This document shows positions 58,081-64,000 of a stretch of DNA of 64,000 bases, in pieces. Source of the stretch: Methylobacterium isbiliense (GTDB taxonomy: Bacteria > Pseudomonadota > Alphaproteobacteria > Rhizobiales > Beijerinckiaceae). The notes beneath the pieces were generated by a model that saw only the letters and a program-made list of their open reading frames with translations, did not search any database and was not told the DNA's origin. The DNA lies in assembly GCF_022179325.1 (NCBI RefSeq), contig NZ_BPQQ01000040.1, forward strand, positions 62,001 through 126,000, in the 5' to 3' direction. Positions within the stretch are counted from its first letter, which is position 1, and each line of letters begins with the position of its first letter. The position numbers and the translations under genes are program-made.

Positions 58081-58446
58081 ATGGCCGAATCCCACGCCGA
58101 CCTTCCCCCGACGCGCACGATCCAGCCGATCGATCCGCCGCCGCCCTCAGCCGCCTCGACGACGGCGCAGCTCAAGGCCGACATCGACAGCGGGCGCACC
58201 GGCGACAAGGCCGAGGTCTTCGACCCCGGCCTCTCCCCGCTCGGCACCGACGACGAGGCCGCCGGCCACCCGCCCTCGCCCGAGCGTGTCAACCTCGCCC
58301 GCAAGGCGGAGGGGCAGGACCGCTTCGCGGGCGGCGCCGAGCGCGCGAGCTACGCCCACCACCGCCAGAACAAGGCCCAGTGGGGCTTCGTCGCGTTCAT
58401 CGTGCTCGCGGCGCTGATCTTCGTGTCGGTCTACTGGCTCAAATAG
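58081..58446 (+). CDS. Hypothetical protein with one C-terminal membrane helix
   Basis: A 121-residue protein with a hydrophilic Pro/Thr-rich N-terminus, a middle with KADIDSGRTGDKAEVFDPGL and a C-terminal hydrophobic helix (FVAFIVLAALIFVSVYWL) just before the end, so it is probably tail-anchored or single-pass. The central DKAEVFDPGLSPLGTDDEAAG stretch looks conserved. I do not recognise the family. Its stop is 6 bases from the stop of the convergent aquaporin gene. Confidence 0.65.
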   Translation: MAESHADLPPTRTIQPIDPPPPSAASTTAQLKADIDSGRTGDKAEVFDPGLSPLGTDDEAAGHPPSPERVNLARKAEGQDRFAGGAERASYAHHRQNKAQWGFVAFIVLAALIFVSVYWLK

Positions 58447-58452
58447 CCCGGG

Positions 58453-59187
58453 TCAGGTTGTGCGGGCGGTCGGGGCCACCCCGGTGACCTGCGCGGAAGG
58501 TTCTTCGCTGAGCCAGCGGTAGAGCACGCCGCCGAGCACGCCGCCGATGAGCGGGGCGACCCAGAACAGCCACAGCTGCGCCAGCGCCCAGCCGCCCACG
58601 AACAGGGCCGGGCCGGTGCTGCGCGCCGGGTTGACCGAGGTGTTGGTGATCGGGATGCCAACGAGGTGGATCAGCGTCAGGCAGAGCCCGATCGCCAGCG
58701 GCGCGAACCCCGCCGGTGCCTTGCCGTGCGTCGCCCCCATGATCACGAACAGGAACATCATGGTCAGCACGACCTCGGCCAGGAAGCCCGAGACGAGGCC
58801 GTACTTGCCGGGCGAGTGCTCCCCGTAGCCGTTGGCCGCGAAGCCCTTGGCGAGGTCGAAGGCGGGCGAGCCGCTGGCGATGGCGTAGAGGAGCGCGGCG
58901 GCCACCACCGCGCCCACGACCTGCGCGGCGACGTAGGGGCCGATGTCCCGGCTGGGGAAGCGCCCGCCCGCCGCGAGCCCCAGCGTCACCGCCGGGTTGA
59001 GGTGGCAGCCCGAGACGTGGCCGATCGCGTAGGCCATCGTCAGCACGGTCAGTCCGAACGCGAAGGACACGCCGAGCAGCCCGATCCCGACCTCCGGGAA
59101 GCCTGCCGCGATCACCGCGCTGCCGCAGCCCGCGAAGGTCAGCCAGAAGGTGCCGATCGCCTCGGCCACGCATTTGCGAAACATCAT
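58453..59187 (-). CDS. aqpZ: Aquaporin Z
   Basis: A 244-residue water channel with six helices and both NPA boxes: HLNPAVTLG (64-66) and [13 protein letters not shown] (186-188). The filter residues of aquaporins are present: Phe44, His174 and Arg189, with a small residue (Thr) next to the second box, so it should pass water rather than glycerol. The start is one of two ATGs (59187, 59184). Probably constitutive or osmotically controlled; no regulator is linked. Confidence 0.93.
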   Translation of the reverse strand: MMFRKCVAEAIGTFWLTFAGCGSAVIAAGFPEVGIGLLGVSFAFGLTVLTMAYAIGHVSGCHLNPAVTLGLAAGGRFPSRDIGPYVAAQVVGAVVAAALLYAIASGSPAFDLAKGFAANGYGEHSPGKYGLVSGFLAEVVLTMMFLFVIMGATHGKAPAGFAPLAIGLCLTLIHLVGIPITNTSVNPARSTGPALFVGGWALAQLWLFWVAPLIGGVLGGVLYRWLSEEPSAQVTGVAPTARTT

Positions 59188-59382
59188 CACCTGCTCCCCG
59201 CATCGATATTGATCGAGAGCCAAGCCGACGAAGTTGTCGTTTGTTGATTATGGGCCGATGGCCGGAACGGCCTGTCGTACCGGGCGGCAGAATACCCCCG
59301 GCCCGCTCCATGGCAAGGGCGCAAAACGCGAAGATGCCGACTGATCGCGCGAACGCGATCCCCGATCGGGCGCGGCCCGCGC

Positions 59383-60471
59383 TCAGCCGGCCTCCGCCTC
59401 CCCGGCGACGAAGTGCAGCGTGCGCCGCCGTGCCTCCTCGTCGGTGAATTGCCGCGGCGGCGACTTCATGAACCAGCTCGACGGGCCGATCAGCGCGCCG
59501 CCGAGGCCGCGGTCGCGGGCGAGCCCCGCGCAGCGCACCGCGTCGATGACGATCCCGGCCGAGTTCGGCGAGTCCCAGACCTCCAGCTTCAGCTCCAGGT
59601 TGAGCGGCACGCCCCCGAAGGCCGTGCCCTCCAGGCGGATATGCGCCCATTTGCGGTCGGACAGCCACGGCACGTAGTCGCTCGGGCCGACATGGATGTC
59701 GCCCGGCGCGAGCGCGTCCGCGAGCTGGCTCGTGACCGCCTGGGTCTTGGAGACCTTCTTCGATTCCAGCCGCTCGCGCTCCAGCATGTTGCGGAAGTCG
59801 GCATTGCCGCCGAAGTTGAGCTGGTAGGTGCGGTCGAGCCGCACCCCGCGCTCGCGGAAGAGGTTGGCGAGCGCCCGGTGCACGATGGTGGCGCCGACCT
59901 GGCTCTTGATGTCGTCGCCGATCAGCGGCAGGCCCCGGGCCGCGAAGCGCGCCCGCCACTCGGGATGGGAGGCGATGAAGACGGGGATGCAGTTCACGAA
60001 GGCGCAGCCCGCCGCGAGCGCCGCCTCGGCGTAGTGCTCGGTGGCGGCCTGCGAGCCCACCGGCAGGTAGGAGACGAGCACGTCGGCCCGCGCCTCCGTC
60101 AGGATGGCCGCGACGTCGACCGCCGGCTCGGGCGATTCCGCCACCACGTCGCGCAGGTAGCGCCCGAGCCCGTCGAGGGTCGGCCCGCGCCGGACCGTGA
60201 CCCCGGTCGGCGGCACCGCCGCGAAGGTCGCGGTGTTGTTGGGGGCGGCCCCGATCGCCTCGGCGAGGTCGCGCCCGACCTTGGGGGCGGCGATGTCGAA
60301 GGCCGCCACCACGGCGACATCCGCCACATGGTAGCCGCCGAGCACCACGTTCATCAGACCCGGCACGGTCTCGCCGGGCGTCGCCGCGCGGTAGTAGTGC
60401 AGGCCCTGCACGAAGGATGAGGCACAGTTCCCGACGCCGGCGATCGCGACCCGCAGCTTCCTCTGTCCCAA
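59383..60471 (-). CDS. ino1: Inositol-3-phosphate synthase (actinobacterial/archaeal type)
   Basis: A 362-residue enzyme that converts glucose-6-phosphate to myo-inositol-1(3)-phosphate with NAD+. Marks are [20 protein letters not shown] (NAD motif), [37 protein letters not shown] and [23 protein letters not shown], the catalytic lysines included. No ATG fits: the best start is a TTG at 60471 with AAGGAG 8 bases upstream. The length matches short bacterial forms. It points to inositol-containing lipids or osmolytes. Confidence 0.88.
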   Translation of the reverse strand: MGQRKLRVAIAGVGNCASSFVQGLHYYRAATPGETVPGLMNVVLGGYHVADVAVVAAFDIAAPKVGRDLAEAIGAAPNNTATFAAVPPTGVTVRRGPTLDGLGRYLRDVVAESPEPAVDVAAILTEARADVLVSYLPVGSQAATEHYAEAALAAGCAFVNCIPVFIASHPEWRARFAARGLPLIGDDIKSQVGATIVHRALANLFRERGVRLDRTYQLNFGGNADFRNMLERERLESKKVSKTQAVTSQLADALAPGDIHVGPSDYVPWLSDRKWAHIRLEGTAFGGVPLNLELKLEVWDSPNSAGIVIDAVRCAGLARDRGLGGALIGPSSWFMKSPPRQFTDEEARRRTLHFVAGEAEAG

Positions 60472-60775
60472 CGCACGAACTCCTTGCGGGCGAGGCGGCC
60501 CGGCGGCGACGCGCCGGAGCCGGGAGACAAGGGCGGTGCCGGTCTCGCGTCCGGCGCCGCCCGGGAAAGTAGAACACTCTCCCGGAGTATCATCCCCCCG
60601 GGTGCAACGATCCGCGCAGCGCCGGCCCCGTCCGGATTCCGCCGTCCGTCGAGACAGGAGAACGGCACCGGCGATCCCCCGGCGGCCGAGAGGGGCGGTT
60701 CGGTCTCGCGCAATCCCGCGACATGACCTATCCGCAGCCGGGCGCCCCCTCGTGCGCGGGGCCGGGAGGACCAGG
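60472..60775. other. Divergent intergenic region between inositol synthase and MaoC-like genes
   Basis: A 304-bp gap that must hold both promoters. A weak dyad ACTCTCCCGGAGT lies near 60577-60589. The rest shows nothing I can name; short open frames look non-coding. Confidence 0.35.
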
Positions 60776-61234
60776 ATGCAGGCATTCGACGGACCCGAGG
60801 CGCTGAGCGCGGCCCTGGGCCAGGAGATCGGAATCGGCGAGTGGATCACCGTCGACCAGACGATGATCGACCGCTTCGCCGAGGCGACCGGCGACCACCA
60901 GTGGATCCATGTCGATCCGGAGCGGGCGGCGCGGGAATCGCCCTACGGCGCCACCGTGGCGCACGGCTATCTCACGCTCTCGCTGGTGCCGCGCTTCATC
61001 GCCGGCGTGCGCCGGCTGGAGGGGCTGCGGCTGAGCCTCAACTACGGGCTCGACCGGGTGCGGTTTCCCGCGCCCGTCATCGTCGGCGCGCGCCTGCGCG
61101 GCCGCGTGCGCCTGAGCGCCGCCCTGCCGGTGCCGCCGCGGGGCCTGCGTGTCACCTACGCGGTAACGGTGGAGATCGACGGCCAGGAGCGCCCGGCCTG
61201 CCTCGCCGAGGCGGTGGTGCTGCACCAGTGGTGA
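60776..61234 (+). CDS. MaoC-like (R)-specific enoyl-CoA hydratase
   Basis: A 152-residue hot-dog-fold hydratase. Unlike the protein at 2875, it has the complete hydratase motif [15 protein letters not shown] with Asp and His at the catalytic positions (about Asp39 and His44), and the [14 protein letters not shown] segment. It hydrates enoyl-CoA to (R)-3-hydroxyacyl-CoA, feeding polyhydroxyalkanoate synthesis or acyl-CoA breakdown. The ATG at 60776 has GGGAGGACC upstream. Confidence 0.88.
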   Translation: MQAFDGPEALSAALGQEIGIGEWITVDQTMIDRFAEATGDHQWIHVDPERAARESPYGATVAHGYLTLSLVPRFIAGVRRLEGLRLSLNYGLDRVRFPAPVIVGARLRGRVRLSAALPVPPRGLRVTYAVTVEIDGQERPACLAEAVVLHQW

Positions 61235-61244
61235 GGGGTGAGCG

Positions 61245-62288
61245 TCACGCCGTCGCCCCGGCGATCAGCTCGAAGCCGAGATCGACCACGGTGGCGGGGG
61301 CGTCGGCGCTGAGCAGCCGGGCCGCGGTGGCGCCGGCCTCCACGCGCGGGGTGCGGATGGTGGCGAGCGGCTGGGGCATCAGCCGGCCCACATCGAGCCC
61401 GTTGTAGCCGAACAGGGCGAGGCGGTCCGGCACCGCGAGGCCGGCGGCGAGGCAGTGGAAATAGCCGCCGAGCGCCATGTCGTCGTTGGAGAAGTAGACC
61501 GCGTCGACGCCGCGCGTGCGCGCGAGCAGGGCCGCGAGGCCGCTGCGCCCGGCCTCCACCGAGGAGGGGGCGGGGATGCGCTCCTCGCCGGCCAGCCCGA
61601 GGCCCGCCTCCGCCAGGGCGGCCCGGAACCCGTCGTAGCGCTTGGCCGCCCGGCGGTCCCGGGTGAGGTCGTGGCCCAGATAGGCGATGCGCCGGTAGCC
61701 CCGCCCGACGAGGTGGCGGGCGCTCGCCTCCCCGGCGGCCCGGTTGGAGTAGCCGACCACGATGTCGAGGCCGCGCCCGTCGATGTCGAGCAGTTCGGCC
61801 ACGCGCACGCCGCTCGCCATCAGCCGCCGCACGGTGCCGGGATTGTGCTCCAGCCCGGTGACGATCAGCCCGGCCGGGCGCCAGCTCAGCAGCGAGGCGA
61901 CCAGGGCCTCCTCCCGGTCCTGGTCGTAATCGGTGACCGCGATGACCGATTGGAAGCCCTCGGCGTCGAGGGCCGCGGTGGCGCCGCGCAGGAGGTCCGG
62001 GAAGACGATGTTGGTGAGCGAGGGGATGACGATGCCGATGAGGCGCGAGCCCGTCGAGGCGAGGGTTCCGGCGATGCGGTTCGGCACGTAGCCGAGGCGG
62101 GCCACCGCCGCCTCCACCTGCGCGCGGGTCCGGGCCGAGAACGAGCCGTGGCTGCGCAGCACCCGCGAGACCGTGCTCTCGCCCACCCGTGCCTCGCGGG
62201 CCACGTCCGCCAGGGTCACGGGCCGGCGGGGTGCGGCGTCGCGGGCCGTCAGCGCGGCGGGGCGCTGCGGTCCCTCGTGGTCCTCCAT
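61245..62288 (-). CDS. LacI family transcriptional regulator
   Basis: A 347-residue LacI regulator: helix-turn-helix VTLADVAREARVGESTVSRVL near residues 24-44, LGYVPNRIAGTLAST hinge, and a sugar-binding type core (IGIVIPSLTNIVFPDLLRGA; FSNDDMALGGYFHCL; GYNGLDVGRLM). It diverges from a threonate-type dehydrogenase operon; a perfect 22-bp palindrome lies 100 bp from its start. The core is related to gluconate repressors, so a sugar-acid ligand is expected. The ATG at 62288 has GGGAGG upstream. Confidence 0.9.
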   Translation of the reverse strand: MEDHEGPQRPAALTARDAAPRRPVTLADVAREARVGESTVSRVLRSHGSFSARTRAQVEAAVARLGYVPNRIAGTLASTGSRLIGIVIPSLTNIVFPDLLRGATAALDAEGFQSVIAVTDYDQDREEALVASLLSWRPAGLIVTGLEHNPGTVRRLMASGVRVAELLDIDGRGLDIVVGYSNRAAGEASARHLVGRGYRRIAYLGHDLTRDRRAAKRYDGFRAALAEAGLGLAGEERIPAPSSVEAGRSGLAALLARTRGVDAVYFSNDDMALGGYFHCLAAGLAVPDRLALFGYNGLDVGRLMPQPLATIRTPRVEAGATAARLLSADAPATVVDLGFELIAGATA

Positions 62289-62388
62289 GCATCCTCCCGG
62301 CGGCCGTCCGGGGCTTGAGCGCCCGGGCACCACGGCGCGGGCACGATGTCACGTCTTCAGCCGGGGCTCAACGCATCGCCAGGGCGGC

Positions 62389-62410
62389 GGATTGGCAGCG
62401 CTGCCAATCC
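62389..62410. promoter_or_regulatory. Perfect 22-bp palindrome, probable LacI-family operator
   Basis: GGATTGGCAGC directly followed by its exact reverse complement, with a central CG typical of LacI-family sites. It lies in the divergent gap between the lacI-type gene and the dehydrogenase operon, 101 bp before the former and 122 bp before the latter. Confidence 0.75.
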
Positions 62411-62531
62411 TTGTTACGCAGACGCATCCCGGCTTGCCGGTTCGGGTGGCTGGTCATCGGCCGCCGTCGTGTCAGATTGCTCCCGCGCCGCGCTCAACGA
62501 CGGCGCGGCATTCGGGAGGGAGAGCGCCGCC

Positions 62532-62573
62532 ATGAGCACAGGCATGAGCACAGGCATGGGCACAGGCATGAGC
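62532..62573 (+). repeat. Tandem 12-base repeat carrying start codons
   Basis: ATGAGCACAGGC twice, then ATGGGCACAGGC and ATGAGCTCAGCC. A GTG follows at 62580. Each unit offers an in-frame start for the dehydrogenase, so repeat number changes only the N-terminus. Confidence 0.75.
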
Positions 62574-63479
62574 TCAGCCGTGAGCGACACGTCCGTTCGG
62601 ACCGCCGTCATCGGCCTCGGGTCGATGGGGTGCGGCATGGCCCTGTCGCTGCACCGGGCCGGGCTGTCGGTCGTGGGCTACGACGTCGATCCAGCCGGCG
62701 TGGCGCGCTTCGCGGCCGAGGGCGGACAGGGGGCGTCGAGCCCCGCCGAGGCCGCCGCCGGCGCCGCCATCGTGGTCTGCGTGGTGGTGAATGCGGCCCA
62801 GACCGAGGCGGTGCTGTTCGGCGAGGGCGGGGTCGCCGCCGCCATGCCGGAGGGCGCGGTGTTCGTCTCCTGCGCCACGATGGACCCGGCGGTGGCCCGC
62901 CGCCTCGCGGCCCGGCTGGAGGGCACGGGCCGCCACTACCTCGACGCGCCGATCAGCGGAGGGGCGCAGCGCGCCGCGGACGGCGCGCTCACCATCCTGG
63001 CCTCGGGCAGCGGGGCGGCCTTCGCGCGGGCGCGGCCTGCGCTCGATGCGATGGCCGCCACCCTCTACGAGCTCGGCGACGCGCCCGGCCAGGGCGCCGC
63101 CTTCAAGATGATCAACCAGCTGCTGGCGGGCGTGCACATCGCGGCGGCGAGCGAGGCGATGGCCTTCGCGGCCCGCCAGGGCCTCGACCTCAAGCGCGTC
63201 TACGAGGTGATCACCGCCTCGGCCGGCAATTCGTGGATGTTCGAGAACCGCATGACGCGGGTGCTCACGGGCGACTACGCGGCCCGCAGCGCCGTCGACA
63301 TCTTCGTGAAGGATCTCGGCATCGTCCAGGACATGGCGAGGGCGCAGACCTTCCCGGTGCCGGTGGCCGCCGCGGCGCTGCAGATGTTCCTGATGGCCTC
63401 CGCGGCGGGCATGGGGCGGGACGACGATTCCTCCGTGGCCCGCCTCTACGCGCAGGTGACCGGCACGGCGCTCCCCTAG
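62532..63479 (+). CDS. ltnD: Beta-hydroxyacid dehydrogenase, L-threonate dehydrogenase type
   Basis: A 315-residue NAD-dependent hydroxyacid dehydrogenase: AVIGLGSMGCGMALSLHRAG (Rossmann), DAPISGGAQRAADGALTIL (substrate site) and the catalytic lysine in FKMINQLLAG. LtnD oxidises L-threonate (2-oxo-tetronate pathway). It is followed by a hydroxypyruvate-isomerase-like gene, the order seen in threonate/erythronate operons. Its start region has four ATGs in tandem 12-base repeats (MSTG-MSTG-MGTG-MSSA); I use the first, with GGAGGGAG upstream. LacI control is likely. Confidence 0.85.
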   Translation: MSTGMSTGMGTGMSSAVSDTSVRTAVIGLGSMGCGMALSLHRAGLSVVGYDVDPAGVARFAAEGGQGASSPAEAAAGAAIVVCVVVNAAQTEAVLFGEGGVAAAMPEGAVFVSCATMDPAVARRLAARLEGTGRHYLDAPISGGAQRAADGALTILASGSGAAFARARPALDAMAATLYELGDAPGQGAAFKMINQLLAGVHIAAASEAMAFAARQGLDLKRVYEVITASAGNSWMFENRMTRVLTGDYAARSAVDIFVKDLGIVQDMARAQTFPVPVAAAALQMFLMASAAGMGRDDDSSVARLYAQVTGTALP

Positions 63480-63531
63480 GGGATCGGCACCGCAGCCACG
63501 AGAGACCGGCACGAGAGACCGGGAGGAGACC

Positions 63532-64000
63532 ATGCCGCGCTTCGCCGCCAACCTCACGCTGATGTTCACCGAGCACCCCTTCCTCGACCGCTTCGCGGCG
63601 GCCGCGGAGGCCGGGTTCACGGCGGTGGAGTTCCTGTTTCCCTACGAGCACCCGCCCGAGGCGATCGGTGAAGCCCTGCGCCGCCACGGCCTGACGCAGG
63701 CCCTGTTCAACCTGCCGCCCGGCGACTGGGCGGCGGGGGAGCGCGGCATGGCCGCCCTGCCAGACCGCTTCGAGGAGCTGAAGGCCGGCGTCGAGCGCGG
63801 GCTCGCCTACGCGGCCGCGACCGGCGTGAAGCGCCTGCACCTGATGGCCGGCATGGCCGACCGGGCCGATCCGGCCGCCCGCGGCGCCTTCCGTCGCGCC
63901 GCCGCCTGGACGGCGGAGCGCCTCGCCCGCGAGGGGCTCGACGTGGTGCTGGAGCCGATCAACGGCCGCAACATGCCGGGCTACTTCCTGAACGACTTCG
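63532..64000 (+). CDS. otnI: Hydroxypyruvate isomerase-like (2-oxo-tetronate isomerase); 3' end outside window
   Basis: The first 156 codons of an AP-endonuclease-like TIM-barrel isomerase: MPRFAANLTLMFTEHPFLDR, FTAVEFLFPYEHPPEAI, then LHLMAGMADRA and VVLEPINGRNMPGYFL with the metal Glu. Hydroxypyruvate isomerase and OtnI share this start. In threonate breakdown OtnI converts the 2-oxo-tetronate isomers after the dehydrogenase. The ATG at 63532 has GGGAGGAGA upstream. The gene runs out of the window. Confidence 0.87.
   Translation, partial: MPRFAANLTLMFTEHPFLDRFAAAAEAGFTAVEFLFPYEHPPEAIGEALRRHGLTQALFNLPPGDWAAGERGMAALPDRFEELKAGVERGLAYAAATGVKRLHLMAGMADRADPAARGAFRRAAAWTAERLAREGLDVVLEPINGRNMPGYFLNDF

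Overview
The window is GC-rich (roughly 70% or more by eye), densely coding and alphaproteobacterial. MucR/Ros, NrsF-type anti-sigma, DUF6894, extensin-like and DUF6152/DUF6644 proteins point to Rhizobiales. The genus Methylobacterium is the best guess, by inference only. No rRNA, tRNA, CRISPR array or complete insertion sequence was seen.

Layout. 1-4241: an acyl-CoA carboxylase operon (3' end of the beta subunit, biotin-carrying alpha subunit, small MaoC protein, CitE/HpcH lyase), the last three translationally coupled. 4331-5172: a UPF0175/DUF3368 toxin-antitoxin pair. 5216-14376: a PaaK-like ligase, a TetR regulator and a complete Liv-type ABC importer with an acyl-CoA ligase embedded (livG-ligase-livH-livM-binding protein-livF). 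14481-18714: an asparaginase-like enzyme with a changed active-site residue and small proteins. 18998-29484: a permease, two acyl-CoA dehydrogenases, a cyclopropane-fatty-acid-synthase-like methyltransferase, a hydratase, a threonine-synthase-like PLP enzyme with its YheO-type regulator, an MFS pump and a DUF6152/DUF6644 pair. 29545-31055: a lower-GC patch with a frameshifted XRE antitoxin remnant and an AAA ATPase preceded by a nested inverted repeat. 31238-39702: a FadR-type GntR regulator with two operators, then a second Liv importer cassette, again with an acyl-CoA ligase plus an enoyl-CoA hydratase.

40057-41275: ECF sigma/anti-sigma pair. 41369-45202: a glycosyltransferase, a hypothetical protein, an extensin-like lipoprotein and a membrane protein whose C-terminal domain is unmistakably Hedgehog-signal-domain-like. 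45683-49016: two nucleoside-type ABC permeases and a cytosine-deaminase-like enzyme. 49068-52647: a MucR relative lacking zinc ligands, an MFS transporter coupled to an amidohydrolase, and a TerB-like protein. 52814-61234: a PLP decarboxylase, a SIR2-like protein, Mn catalase, NDH-2, aquaporin, inositol-phosphate synthase and a MaoC protein. 61245-64000: a LacI regulator diverging across a perfect 22-bp palindrome from a threonate-type dehydrogenase/isomerase operon.

Taken together, much of the window imports carboxylic acids (aromatic, branched or acyl), activates them to CoA esters and degrades them, under TetR, GntR and LacI control. The most unusual content is the Hedgehog-like protein encoded beside a second protein with the same metal-ligand spacing. 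Protein families, starts and functions come from reading translations and motifs; no database search was run.
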